Of a stretch of DNA of 64,000 bases, positions 25,036 to 33,047 are shown piece after piece; within the stretch, counting starts at the first letter, position 1, and every line of letters starts with the position of its first letter. The position numbers and the translations under genes are program-made. The DNA comes from an uncultured Altererythrobacter sp. (lineage in GTDB: Bacteria > Pseudomonadota > Alphaproteobacteria > Sphingomonadales > Sphingomonadaceae), in assembly GCA_913056125.1 (NCBI GenBank), contig CAJXNC010000003.1, positions 124,001 through 188,000 on the forward strand, written 5' to 3'. A model generated the notes under the pieces. It ran no database searches. It was not told the origin of the DNA and saw only the letters and a program-made list of their open reading frames with translations.

Positions 25036-26003
25036 CAACCGATACGGTCTGGCAGGTCCGCGCCCTTAGCGAAAGCCTCAACATTGGCCAGTGCGCGCAT
25101 TCCCATGGCGATGCGCGTTTCCGCATTGGCGCTGCCGAGATGCGGCAACAGCACGACGTCTTCGAGATCGAGCAGCGCTTCCGGCACTTTGGGTTCCGCA
25201 GGATATACGTCGAGGCCCGCCCCGGCGAGGTGGCCGCTGCGCAAGGCTTCGGCCAGCGCGCCATGATCGACCACGCCGCCGCGGGCGGTGTTGATGAGGT
25301 AGGAGCCCGGCTTCATGGCGGCGAGGGCATCCGCGTCGATAAGGTTTGCTGTATCGCTACCGCCGGGCACATGCAGGGAGACGAAGTCGCTCTTGCCCAA
25401 CAGATCGGTGAGGTCGGGCACGAACTCTGCCTGCAATTCCTCGGCCACTTCGGGATCGCAGGGGCGGCGGCCGTAATAGGCTACCTTCATGCCGAAACCG
25501 TGATGCGCGCGCCTTGCGGTTGCGATGCCAATGCGCCCGAATCCGACCAGGCCGAGGACCTTGCCCTTGAGCGCGCTGCCGATGAGGTGGGTGGGGCGCC
25601 AGCCGCTCCAGTTCCCTGCGCGCAACTCGCGTTCACCCTCGCCGGCACGCCGTGCTGCCATCAACAGCAGGGTCAGGGCGATATCGGCGGTCGCATCGGT
25701 GAGCACGCCGGGCGTGTTCGTGACGGGGATGCCCTTGGCCTTGGCCGCTGCCATGTCGATATGGTCGAAGCCGACGCCGTAATTGGCGATCAGCTTCACG
25801 CGGTTTCCGCCGGCAATCACATCGGTGTCGATCCTGTCCGAGACGGTCGGGCACAGTACGTCGAAATCGCCCATTGCCTCTGCGAGCGCCTGCTGGCCCA
25901 TCGGCTGGTCGCTTTCATTCAGGACAACATCGAATTTTTCGGCCAGCTCACGCTCGACCTCTTCGGGCCAGCGACGGGTGATGAGGACACGCAAACGGGT
26001 CAA
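25035..26003 (-). CDS. D-2-hydroxyacid dehydrogenase, glyoxylate/hydroxypyruvate reductase-like
   Basis: 322 aa with a TTG start at 26003 supported by AAGGA at about 7 nt; only 3 nt follow the GST stop. The NAD(P)-binding fingerprint is GLVGFGRIGIATARRA, and the catalytic Arg, Glu and His appear in NTARGGVVD, LDVYPAEP and LLPHLGSA. Length and motifs match the GRHPR branch rather than lactate or formate dehydrogenases. It should reduce hydroxypyruvate or glyoxylate. It sits between the LigE-like GST and the glycerate kinase with overlapping or near-touching ends. Confidence 0.9.
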   Translation of the reverse strand: MTRLRVLITRRWPEEVERELAEKFDVVLNESDQPMGQQALAEAMGDFDVLCPTVSDRIDTDVIAGGNRVKLIANYGVGFDHIDMAAAKAKGIPVTNTPGVLTDATADIALTLLLMAARRAGEGERELRAGNWSGWRPTHLIGSALKGKVLGLVGFGRIGIATARRAHHGFGMKVAYYGRRPCDPEVAEELQAEFVPDLTDLLGKSDFVSLHVPGGSDTANLIDADALAAMKPGSYLINTARGGVVDHGALAEALRSGHLAGAGLDVYPAEPKVPEALLDLEDVVLLPHLGSANAETRIAMGMRALANVEAFAKGADLPDRIG

Positions 26004-26006
26004 AGA

Positions 26007-26840
26007 TCAGTCCTTCTGGTTGATCATCTTGGTTTCGGCGCTGGTCGATGCAGGGCCGGTATTGCGCTTGAAGATGCCGCCCTTGCCAGCCTGCCGGTTG
26101 AACAGGTCGGGATCGCCTTCGCGCTGCTCCAGGCCGAAGATTTCGAACAGGCCGGGATGGTTGCCGAGCCCCCCAAAGAGCGCGCGGACATTTTCGATCC
26201 ATTCGCGCAGCGGATCGTCTGCGGCGAGGGCAGGGGTCTGCGCCAGCGAGGCCAGCCACAGGATCGAACCCATGATGCGGTAATCGGCATAATTCGGCTC
26301 GCTGCCGCCAAGGTATTTGTGCTCGCGCAGTGCCATGCGCAGCGGCTCGAGCGAGGCGGAGATGCCGGCCAGGCGATCTTCGCGTCCGGCCTGCAGGTTT
26401 TCCAGCGTGTCGCCCAGCATTACCTCGCGCGTGCTGGTGACATATTCCTTGTCGTGCTCGAAGCAGACATTGCGATAGTCGGCGCAATAGGAGCGCATCC
26501 ACGGGCCGGTGGCGGTCGCCCAGAACCACGCATCGAGCGCCTTGGTCAGTGCGGCGGTGCTTTCATGCGGGATCAGCATGGGGCGGTCGGGATAGGTCTC
26601 GTCGAGATATTCGACGATGCCCCAGCTATCGAGCACCCACTTGCCGTCATCGACAATGGCGGGAAGGCGCTCGGTCTTGCCGCCCGTGCGCTCCATGATT
26701 CCGGTGAAGCCGCCATCGACTACGTCGAGATCGAAGCCCTTATGCGCCACGGCGAACTTGGTGGCCCAGACGAAAGGACTGATCGTCGCTCCGGTCGAGA
26801 CCTGCAAGTCGTAAACCGTGATGGTGTTGTCCTTGGCCAT
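26007..26840 (-). CDS. LigE/LigP-like glutathione S-transferase (beta-etherase family)
   Basis: 277 aa from the ATG at 26840 with GAGAGGA upstream. The N-terminus, NTITVYDLQVSTGATISPFV followed by the GGFTGIMERTGG and VDDGKWVLDSWGIVEYLDE blocks, is very close to my memory of Sphingobium LigE and LigP, which cleave the beta-aryl ether bond of lignin model ketones with glutathione. The later GGSEPNYADYRIMGSILWLAS block is also shared. Many sphingomonads carry homologues not tested for etherase activity, so the family call is strong and the substrate only inferred. First gene of an operon with a hydroxyacid dehydrogenase and a glycerate-type kinase. Confidence 0.82.
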   Translation of the reverse strand: MAKDNTITVYDLQVSTGATISPFVWATKFAVAHKGFDLDVVDGGFTGIMERTGGKTERLPAIVDDGKWVLDSWGIVEYLDETYPDRPMLIPHESTAALTKALDAWFWATATGPWMRSYCADYRNVCFEHDKEYVTSTREVMLGDTLENLQAGREDRLAGISASLEPLRMALREHKYLGGSEPNYADYRIMGSILWLASLAQTPALAADDPLREWIENVRALFGGLGNHPGLFEIFGLEQREGDPDLFNRQAGKGGIFKRNTGPASTSAETKMINQKD

Positions 26841-26956
26841 GGTGATGCGTCCTCTCTTCGTATTTTCCGGGCTTGCTATTGCCAGATGCCGCAAAAGGAA
26901 AGCGCAAGACTTTGCGCCCGATCAGTTATGCGGCGAGAAACACACTGCGACAGGCG

Positions 26957-27880
26957 TTATTTCTCCAGCAGCTTGGCCTCTTCCAGCTTGACGAGGTGCC
27001 ACAGCGTCTCGGTGACCGGCGCTTCGAGCCCCTCGGCCTTGGCCGCCTCTACGATAGCGCCATTGATGGCATCGACTTCGGTCCGGCGACCGGCCTTCAC
27101 GTCCTGCAACATGCTTGCCTCATGGTCGGCATGGTCGGTCATGGAGGTTTCGGTGAGGTCATGGATCGGCTTGGGATCGATCATCGCACCATTGGCATGG
27201 GCGGCCGCCACGCCTTCGTCGACAGCGGCGCGGATGGTCGCGCGCGCATAGTCGCTGGCGCCAAGGAAGCCGGGCGTGCGCAGGGTCAGCGCGCACATCG
27301 GGTTCATTGCCGCGTTGAAGATCGCCTTGGACCAGATTGCCTCGTGAATCTTCGGGTCGAGCTGGGCAGGAAGGTTTCCGGTCGTCAACGCATCGGCGAC
27401 CTTCTGTGCAAAGGCCGGATCCCCGCCGAAAGCGGGGTAGAGCTTGGAATAGCCTTCGCCATGGCTGCGCACCTTGCCGGGGCCTTCAAGGTCGGAGGGC
27501 AGCATGCTGGCGCCGACTATGACCTGAGCGTCCGGGACGAAGCCGGCCAGCTTGCGGTCATTGCCGAGGCCGTTTTGCAGGCTGAGCAAATGGGTGTCCG
27601 GCCCGATGGCGTGCCTGATGCCTTCAAGTGCGCCTGTCGTGTGGAAGGTCTTGGTGAAGACGACCACCAGGTCGAAAGGGCCCGTGGCATCGGCAGGCAG
27701 GCAGGCGGGGATGGGCAGGTGTTCGACCCCGGCGCGCGTATCGAGTTCGAGGCCATGCGCATTGATCGCGTCCACATGCGGCTGGCTAACATCGATCAGC
27801 GTGACCTCGCAGCCGGCGCGGTAGAAGGCAGCGCCGAACAGGCAGCCCATCGCGCCCGAACCGAGGATTCCGACCTTCAT
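26957..27880 (-). CDS. 2-dehydropantoate 2-reductase (ketopantoate reductase family)
   Basis: 307 aa; the ATG at 27880 overlaps the NUDIX stop in ATGA, and the 81 extra track residues are an out-of-context extension. The NADP fingerprint GILGSGAMGCLFGAAF opens the protein, and the catalytic Lys is in WSKAIFNAAMNPMCAL. The C-terminal helical domain holds AGRRTEVDAING. It would reduce ketopantoate to pantoate for CoA, or another 2-oxo acid; paralogues with other substrates are common, so panE is not assigned. Co-translated with a NUDIX hydrolase. Confidence 0.82.
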   Translation of the reverse strand: MKVGILGSGAMGCLFGAAFYRAGCEVTLIDVSQPHVDAINAHGLELDTRAGVEHLPIPACLPADATGPFDLVVVFTKTFHTTGALEGIRHAIGPDTHLLSLQNGLGNDRKLAGFVPDAQVIVGASMLPSDLEGPGKVRSHGEGYSKLYPAFGGDPAFAQKVADALTTGNLPAQLDPKIHEAIWSKAIFNAAMNPMCALTLRTPGFLGASDYARATIRAAVDEGVAAAHANGAMIDPKPIHDLTETSMTDHADHEASMLQDVKAGRRTEVDAINGAIVEAAKAEGLEAPVTETLWHLVKLEEAKLLEK

Positions 27881-28422
27881 TTGATTTCTCCGAGCATGGC
27901 GGGACCGAGCAGGGCAAGCAGCTTGGTGTCGATGGCCATTCCGGCGTCGCGGAATGCGGCGATCTGCTGCGGCACTTCGGTCAGCGCCACGCGGTGGACC
28001 ACGATATTCTCGCCCGGAACGCCGCCGCCTTCTCCAACCTTGGTCAGGCCGCTTGCGCGCAGGAAGGTGAAGCCTTCGCTGGTCATGCCGGGAGAGGAGA
28101 AGAATGTGCCAAGATCGGCCCACTCGGCAGCTTCGTAACCGGTTTCCTCGACCAGCTCACGCTTGGCAGCGGCGAGCGGATCCTCGCCCTCGGCGCCCTC
28201 ATCGTCACCGATAAGGCCGGCGGGCAGTTCGATGCAGGGACGGCCGAGCGGCACACGATATTGCTCGACCAGGATCACGTGATCGCCATCCAGCGGCAGG
28301 ATCACCGCAGCACGGATGCCGCGCGCGCGGCTGACATATTCCCAGCGGCCACGGCGCTTGGCGGTGATCCACCGGCCCGTCCACATGATCTCTTCGGGCG
28401 CATCAGCGTCTGCAACTGTCAT
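27877..28422 (-). CDS. NUDIX hydrolase, ADP-ribose-pyrophosphatase-like
   Basis: 181 aa. The NUDIX core is E-(7)-RELVEETGY at about residues 83-100, complete for the catalytic Glu residues, although the leading Gly of the box is displaced by an acidic insertion (GDDEGAEGED). Upstream QYRVPLGRPCIELPAG is the substrate-binding stretch typical of ADP-sugar pyrophosphatases. It should cleave ADP-ribose or a related nucleoside diphosphate sugar with Mg. Overlaps the reductase by 4 nt and lies 38 nt after the TPM gene at 28461, so it may be the tail of the LemA operon. Confidence 0.88.
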   Translation of the reverse strand: MTVADADAPEEIMWTGRWITAKRRGRWEYVSRARGIRAAVILPLDGDHVILVEQYRVPLGRPCIELPAGLIGDDEGAEGEDPLAAAKRELVEETGYEAAEWADLGTFFSSPGMTSEGFTFLRASGLTKVGEGGGVPGENIVVHRVALTEVPQQIAAFRDAGMAIDTKLLALLGPAMLGEIK

Positions 28423-28460
28423 GGCATTCGCGCCTATCCGAGCGCGCGGGCGCGTTCAAC

Positions 28461-29135
28461 TCACAGTTCGATCAAGCGGTCAGGAAGCTCGTTCTCGTCA
28501 TCTTCGGCGCGCGGGAAATGTTCGGACAGGACCTTGCCGACATCGCGTACGCCGGCGGCAATGCCTTCGGCCACGCAGCCCTTGCGTATTTCCGTGAGCA
28601 TGTCGGCCATGGCTTCACCCCAGACTTCTGCGGAGACTTTCGCGGCAATCGGCTCGTCAGCGACGATTTCCGCGCGATGCTCGTGCATGGAAAGATAGAT
28701 GAGCACGCCTGTGCGGCCATGGGTGCGCTTTTCCGCACCAACCTTGAACAAGTGGATGGCCTTCTCCCGCACGCGGGCCGATTTGGCCGGGCCGGGGATC
28801 ATCAGGAATTTGAGCGGCGTCCAGAGTTGCATGGCCCAGGTCGTCACGAAGGCGATCAGGCCCAGCGCGATGGTCATGGTTGCCAGTTCGCCCGTACTCC
28901 AGTCATGGCCCCAGCCGCCGCGCAACATGTCCCAGAAGTCGAGGAAGGGCTGCGGCACGAAGGCGAACAGGCTCATCGCGGTAAAGGCCACGCCCGCCGC
29001 CCAGACAAGGGCGACATCGGTATAGCCGTCGGAGCATTCCGCCAGCACGGTCACGATCTCGCCGCTCGTGGTGAGTTCGGCTTCGGCCACCGCATCGGAC
29101 ACGATCGTGTGCTGTTCAGGAGTGAGAATAGCCAT
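28461..29135 (-). CDS. TPM-domain membrane protein, divergent copy
   Basis: 224 aa from the ATG at 29135, one base after the upstream stop; the track start adds an out-of-frame glycine-region shadow. An N-terminal helix region with SGEIVTVLAECSDGYTD is followed by two membrane segments (VWAAGVAFTAMSLFAF and MTIALGLIAFVTTWAM), then the TPM core RTHGRTGVLIYLSMHEHRAEIVAD. Helices inserted within the TPM domain are characteristic of this third type. Last gene of the LemA-TPM operon. Biochemical role not established. Confidence 0.83.
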   Translation of the reverse strand: MAILTPEQHTIVSDAVAEAELTTSGEIVTVLAECSDGYTDVALVWAAGVAFTAMSLFAFVPQPFLDFWDMLRGGWGHDWSTGELATMTIALGLIAFVTTWAMQLWTPLKFLMIPGPAKSARVREKAIHLFKVGAEKRTHGRTGVLIYLSMHEHRAEIVADEPIAAKVSAEVWGEAMADMLTEIRKGCVAEGIAAGVRDVGKVLSEHFPRAEDDENELPDRLIEL

Positions 29136-29136
29136 C

Positions 29137-29961
29137 TTACCAGCCTCCCGAGGCGCCGCCGCCTCCGAATGAGCCGCCGCCGCCGGAGAACCCTCCGCCG
29201 CCGCCGAAGCCGCCTCCGCCGCCCCAGCCACCGCCACCACCCCAGTGGTCGCTATCGCCGGAGAGACCGCGGGCTACTGCCTTGCCAGCTTCCCAAAGGA
29301 TGATGTCGCCCACGACATTGCCTGCGCCATAGCGCCGACGACGCCCGCCGCCGCGCACCATCGGCAGGATGAAGAAGAAGACCATGAAGCCGATCCAGAA
29401 GATCGCGCCGATCGGGAAGCCGCCTTCGCGCTCGCGGCCCTGTGTGACCTGTTGGGCGATCGCCGCAGCTTCCTCGGGCGGCAATTCGAGCTGGGTGATG
29501 ATCCGGTCGGCACCATGGACGATGCCGCCGGTCATGTCGCCATTACGGAAATAGGGCTTCATCTCCTCGATAATGTCAAAGGCCAGCCCGTCGGGCATGA
29601 TCGCTTCGAGGCCATAGCCGACCTCGATCCGCATCTGCCTTTCATTGGGAGCGACAATCAGCAGGACGCCGTCATTGCGTTCCTCGTCGCCAATGCCCCA
29701 GTGCCTGCCGAGCTGGTAGCCGTAATCGGCGATGTCATAGCCGCCCAGATCGGGAATGGTGGCTACCACGAATTGCCGCTGGTTGCGCGTCTCGAAATCG
29801 AGCAGCATCTGTTCGAGCGCCGCTTCCTGCTGCGGATCGAGCAGGTCCGCCTGGTCGACCACGGGCGAGTTGTTAAGCTCGGGAAATGTCGGCTGGGCTT
29901 GGGCGAGGCCTGCGAATGCCAGCGTCAGTGTTGCAAGCAGGATCGAAATCCAGCGGATCAT
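29137..29961 (-). CDS. YgcG-type TPM-domain protein with glycine-rich tail
   Basis: 274 aa: Sec signal peptide (MIRWISILLA to LAQAQP), TPM domain about residues 25-150 with GIGDEERNDGVLLIVAPNER and VGYGLE, one membrane helix (FWIGFMVFFFILPMV), an Arg-rich patch and a C-terminal tail of WGGGGG/FGGGGG/FSGGGG blocks. The architecture matches YgcG-family envelope proteins that occur with LemA. Overlaps the previous gene by 4 nt (ATGA). Probable envelope-stress or surface role; enzymatic activity not known. Confidence 0.9.
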   Translation of the reverse strand: MIRWISILLATLTLAFAGLAQAQPTFPELNNSPVVDQADLLDPQQEAALEQMLLDFETRNQRQFVVATIPDLGGYDIADYGYQLGRHWGIGDEERNDGVLLIVAPNERQMRIEVGYGLEAIMPDGLAFDIIEEMKPYFRNGDMTGGIVHGADRIITQLELPPEEAAAIAQQVTQGREREGGFPIGAIFWIGFMVFFFILPMVRGGGRRRRYGAGNVVGDIILWEAGKAVARGLSGDSDHWGGGGGWGGGGGFGGGGGFSGGGGSFGGGGASGGW

Positions 29962-30509
29962 GCGGCGTCCTCCAATTCGTTCGCGGGCGCGGTGTTGTCA
30001 TTGGCGGGCAGTGATGGATGCCGCTGCATGTGCTGCACCAATTCCTCCGTTCCGGCCATCACGGCAGCTTCCAGGTTCCCGTCGCCGAATGCCGGCAACA
30101 TGATGTCGTCGAGCACTTGCTGGCAATATTCGTCGGTGAAGCTCTCTTCGAGGCCGAGGCCGACTTCGATCCGGACCTTGCGTTCATTGGGAGCAACCAT
30201 GATCATCAAACCGTCATTGCGCTCGCTGTGCCCAAGGCGCCATGCATTGGCATATAGCAGCGAGAAATCGTCGATCTCGTAGCCATGCAGGCTCTCGACC
30301 GTGACCACTCCCATTTGCTGGCCAAACTGCGCTTCCGCCCGGTCGAGAATCTGCGTTAGCTGCGCCTCCGCCTGAGGCGAGAGAATCTCCGCCGCGTCGC
30401 GGACCCGGCCGCCTTCCTCAGTGAAGTAGGGGAAGGCGTTCTCGGGCTCCGCTGCGGCTGTGCAGGCCGCCACAAGGGCGGCCAGCAACACGGTCAGGCT
30501 GCGCCTCAC
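29958..30509 (-). CDS. TPM-domain lipoprotein
   Basis: 183 aa; lipobox LAALVAAC. The TPM core contains RLGHSERNDGLMIMVAPNER and VGLGLEESF, closely paralleling the next gene but lacking the helix and glycine tail. Its start overlaps the lemA stop by 4 nt and its stop overlaps the next start by 4 nt. Three TPM proteins in one operon imply a multi-subunit assembly with LemA. Confidence 0.88.
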   Translation of the reverse strand: MRRSLTVLLAALVAACTAAAEPENAFPYFTEEGGRVRDAAEILSPQAEAQLTQILDRAEAQFGQQMGVVTVESLHGYEIDDFSLLYANAWRLGHSERNDGLMIMVAPNERKVRIEVGLGLEESFTDEYCQQVLDDIMLPAFGDGNLEAAVMAGTEELVQHMQRHPSLPANDNTAPANELEDAA

Positions 30510-31111
30510 TCGCTGCGCATATCGAGAGTCGGGGCGACCTCGGCTCCTTCGGTGACGGCTTCATAGGATTCCATCGGTTCCGCACCGTGGATGATGTTCG
30601 CGCCGATCGTGTCGGGGAAGGTACGGATCGTGGTGTTATAGACGCGCACCGCCTCGTTATAGTCGCGGATGGCGACGCGGATGCGGTTCTCGCTGCCTTC
30701 GAGCTGCGTCATGAAGCGGCCGAAATTCTCCTGGCTGCGCAGTTCGGGATAACGCTCGACGCTGACCATGAGGCGCGACAGGGCACCGGACAGTTCGCCC
30801 TGTGCAGCCTGGAAGGCCTGCATCTTGGCCGGATCGCCAAGGTCGTCTGCCGAAAGCTGGATTTCCGGGCGGGTCGCCGATGCACGCGCCTGGATCACGC
30901 CTTCAAGCGTCTCGCGCTCCTGCTCGGCGGAAGACATGACGATTTCCTGGAGGTTCGGGATCAGGTTTGCGCGTTCCTGGAATGCCGCCTGCACGTCGGC
31001 CCACTTGGCCTTGGCATTCTCTTCCGCGGCCGGCACCGAATTGATGCCGCAGCTCGCCAGCGCAAGGCTTGCAAACATGAGTGTGGCCAGCTTGGCCAGT
31101 CGACTGAACAT
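30506..31111 (-). CDS. lemA: LemA-family lipoprotein
   Basis: 201 aa from the ATG at 31111 with GGAGGA at 8 nt; the track start is 8 codons longer. Lipobox SLALASC. The LemA pattern is complete: coiled helical bundle WADVQAAFQERANLIPNL, MVSVERYPELRSQENF, and RDYNEAVRVYNTTIRTFPD. First gene of the operon with three TPM proteins; a good promoter is visible just upstream. Role in the envelope, mechanism unclear. Confidence 0.93.
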   Translation of the reverse strand: MFSRLAKLATLMFASLALASCGINSVPAAEENAKAKWADVQAAFQERANLIPNLQEIVMSSAEQERETLEGVIQARASATRPEIQLSADDLGDPAKMQAFQAAQGELSGALSRLMVSVERYPELRSQENFGRFMTQLEGSENRIRVAIRDYNEAVRVYNTTIRTFPDTIGANIIHGAEPMESYEAVTEGAEVAPTLDMRSE

Positions 31112-31153
31112 GCGATGATCCTCCAAAGTCCCCAAGAAATCAGGTGTATTGTT

Positions 31154-31181
31154 AATATAGCACGGCGATAACCCGTTTCAA
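31154..31181 (-). promoter_or_regulatory. Sigma-70-like promoter of the lemA operon overlapping a dyad
   Basis: On the minus strand TTGAAA, 16 nt, TATATT precede lemA by about 40 nt. The -35 lies inside an 18-bp dyad CCCGTTTC-AA-GAAACGGG (31172-31189), which could be a repressor site controlling lemA, mscL or both. Confidence 0.6.
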
Positions 31182-31254
31182 GAAACGGGCTTGCACTTGT
31201 CGTTAGTGCACCACGCTGGCAAGTATGTGACAGATATCAGCAGGGGAGTGAGCA

Positions 31255-31683
31255 ATGCTCAAGGACTTCAAGGAATTCATAGCCAAGGGCAATGTGATGG
31301 AACTGGCCGTCGCGGTCATCATCGCAGGCGCCTTTGCAACTATCGTTGGTTCGATGACGAACGACCTCATCATGCCGATCGTCGGTGCGATCTTCGGTGA
31401 CGTCGATTTCTCCAACAAGTACATCGTGCTGAGCGGCGAGGTCGAAGCGGGCATGTCGCTCGAAGCGGCGCGCGAGGCCGGCGCCAATGTGTTGGCATGG
31501 GGTGCCTTCATTTCGACCGTGATCAACTTCCTGATCCTGGCCTTCATCATCTTCCTGCTCGTGCGCTACTCCAAGAAGGTGCAGGAACGCTTCGAAAAGG
31601 AAGAGGAAGCAGCACCGGAAGCGCCTGCCGGCCCGACCGAGATCGAGCTGCTGACCGAGATCCGGGACAGCCTCAAGAAGTAA
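31255..31683 (+). CDS. mscL: Large-conductance mechanosensitive channel
   Basis: 142 aa, normal length. The N-terminal amphipathic helix LKDFKEFIAKGNVMELAVAV leads into TM1 (VIIAGAFATIVGSMTNDLIMP), a periplasmic loop, TM2 (ISTVINFLILAFIIFLLV), and the cytoplasmic helix TEIELLTEIRDSLKK. GGGGAG precedes the ATG. It opens under high membrane tension to release solutes. Divergent from the lemA operon. Confidence 0.97.
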   Translation: MLKDFKEFIAKGNVMELAVAVIIAGAFATIVGSMTNDLIMPIVGAIFGDVDFSNKYIVLSGEVEAGMSLEAAREAGANVLAWGAFISTVINFLILAFIIFLLVRYSKKVQERFEKEEEAAPEAPAGPTEIELLTEIRDSLKK

Positions 31684-31814
31684 CGGTACGGCTCCGGCCC
31701 GCTCCCCCACCCGGCCTCCCAAGGCATTATCCTGTTTGGGTGGCCGGCCATCCGGGGGAAGCATTCCCCCAGGATCCTTCCTCTGCCGGATGCGGGAGTG
31801 GGCTGGTGCCGCAA

Positions 31815-31836
31815 GCTCATGGCGGATGCCATGAGC
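31815..31836. repeat. Perfect hairpin between mscL and the tmRNA promoter
   Basis: GCTCATGGC GGAT GCCATGAGC, a 9-bp stem without T-run, ends 22 nt before the tmRNA -35. A second stem GGGGGAA-GCA-TTCCCCC lies at 31754-31770. They may end mscL transcription weakly. Confidence 0.5.
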
Positions 31837-31857
31837 GCACCCCGCAAGGGCAGTCAC

Positions 31858-31885
31858 TTCACATTAAGCTGCGCTTCTCTATATA
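31858..31885 (+). promoter_or_regulatory. Promoter of the tmRNA gene
   Basis: TTCACA (31858-31863), 16 nt, TATATA (31880-31885), with start expected near GGGCGTGCC at about 31887-31892. Good consensus match for a strongly expressed RNA. Confidence 0.6.
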
Positions 31886-31889
31886 GGGC

Positions 31890-32240
31890 GTGCCGGTTTC
31901 GGCCGGATATGGCGATAAATTGCCGTGCGTAATAGATGCAGCGGACCCGGGGGCAGTACCCGGCGGCTCCACCACAAAACGCTGAGAGACCAGCGGATTA
32001 TGACGGGGCCGAACCAGGATCGACGTGTATTCAAAGGCATGGTTTTTGCTCGGGCTGAGTACCCCGTAAAACTGTTCAAAACACACAAGTGCCAACGATA
32101 ACGAAGCACTCGCAGTTGCAGCGTAATTCTACGTCCTAACGGACTGAATTTACAAAGCTAAAGCGCGGTTGGACCCACCGGGCAACAGAAGCGGATTCCG
32201 GGGGCCCGGGGAGGGCCTAGCAACAGAACCTCCCCACCTT
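31890..32240 (+). ncRNA. ssrA: Permuted two-piece tmRNA
   Basis: The gene is circularly permuted as in alphaproteobacteria. The acceptor piece comes first, with T-arm GGACCCGGGGGCAGTACCCGG and 3' end CGGCTCCACCA ending at 31974. A 30-nt spacer is removed, and the coding piece begins GGGGCCGAACC at 32005. GGGGCCG pairs with CGGCTCC to form the acceptor stem, including one G-U pair. The tag frame is 32091-32126, GCC AAC GAT AAC GAA GCA CTC GCA GTT GCA GCG TAA, giving ANDNEALAVAA; the first Ala comes from the charged tmRNA. Pseudoknot-like stems follow up to about 32240 (GGGGAGG...CCTCCCC). It rescues stalled ribosomes. Outer ends are approximate. Confidence 0.93.
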
Positions 32241-32334
32241 TCCCTCAACAGAGCCTAGAAGGCACACAAAGCGACCAAGCGGGGCGTAAGGGAGCCGAAA
32301 CGCTGCCTAGCGAAGCCCTGCGTCAATGGAAAAT

Positions 32335-32356
32335 GCTATATCCATGCATATATAGC
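32335..32356. repeat. AT-rich inverted repeat before the L,D-transpeptidase gene
   Basis: GCTATAT...ATATAGC with an 8-nt middle, followed by AAAAAA, ends 28 nt before the ATG at 32385. It could be part of the promoter (the TATAT half resembles a -10) or a protein site; as a terminator it would work only on the minus strand. Confidence 0.35.
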
Positions 32357-32384
32357 AAAAAACAGACCGAAAACGGGTTCGCAT

Positions 32385-33047
32385 ATGAAAATCAGCAGAC
32401 GCCATTTTATCGGCGGCGCCATCGCCACCACTGTCGGAGCGTCCGCCGCCCAGGCCTGCGTCGAACTGAGTCGCAATCTCGCTCCTCAGGGCGCCGCGCT
32501 GGCACCAGTGACCGAACCGGCACCCATGGCCGCCGACATGCCTCCGCTCCTGAAAGAGGCGCTCGTCGCGCTCGACACCCACGCGCAGCATATCCAGCAT
32601 CGCGACCGGCTGGCGCTGGTCGATTTCGCCGTCCATTCGCGCGAACCACGCTTCCACATCGTCAATGTTGAAAGCGGCGAGGTGGAGGAGAGCTGGCTGG
32701 TCGCACATGGCAGCGGTTCCGATCCGCAGGCGACCGGAGCCTTGCAGAGCTTTTCCAATCGCCCGGGATCGAATGCCACTTCGCGCGGCGCCTATGTCAC
32801 TACCAATTTCTACACCGGGAAACATGGCCGCTCGCAGCGGCTGGTCGGGCTCGACGAAAGCAACGACATGGCGATGGACCGTGCCATCGTGATCCACGGC
32901 GCGAGCTATGTCGATCCGGCGCTGATCCCGGCGCAAGGCCGGATCGGGCGTAGCCAGGGCTGCTTCGCCTTCGAACAAAGCGAGGTTGGCAGGGTAATGG
33001 AGATATTGGGCGAAGGCCGCCTGATCTATGCGGGGAAGCCGGCCTAG
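32385..33047 (+). CDS. Murein L,D-transpeptidase catalytic-domain protein (YkuD_2-like)
   Basis: 220 aa. The N-terminus KISRRHFIGGAIATTVG resembles a twin-arginine signal with RR followed by HF. The domain runs about 70-215: LVDFAVHSREPRFHIVNV, the W-LVAHGSGSD region, and the catalytic HGASYVD...GRIGRSQGCFAFE, with His and Cys placed as in L,D-transpeptidase-like families. It would act on peptidoglycan peptides in the periplasm. Overlaps the convergent small membrane-protein gene by 4 nt. No ideal ribosome site upstream. Confidence 0.85.
   Translation: MKISRRHFIGGAIATTVGASAAQACVELSRNLAPQGAALAPVTEPAPMAADMPPLLKEALVALDTHAQHIQHRDRLALVDFAVHSREPRFHIVNVESGEVEESWLVAHGSGSDPQATGALQSFSNRPGSNATSRGAYVTTNFYTGKHGRSQRLVGLDESNDMAMDRAIVIHGASYVDPALIPAQGRIGRSQGCFAFEQSEVGRVMEILGEGRLIYAGKPA

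Noticed and set aside
25140-27251. 703-aa plus-strand ORF
   Set aside because: Antisense to the hydroxyacid dehydrogenase and GST genes, both with intact catalytic motifs; no recognisable domain.
29152-29250. GC-rich low-complexity run near the end of the YgcG-type gene
   Set aside because: Explained by the normal glycine-rich C-terminal tail of this family.
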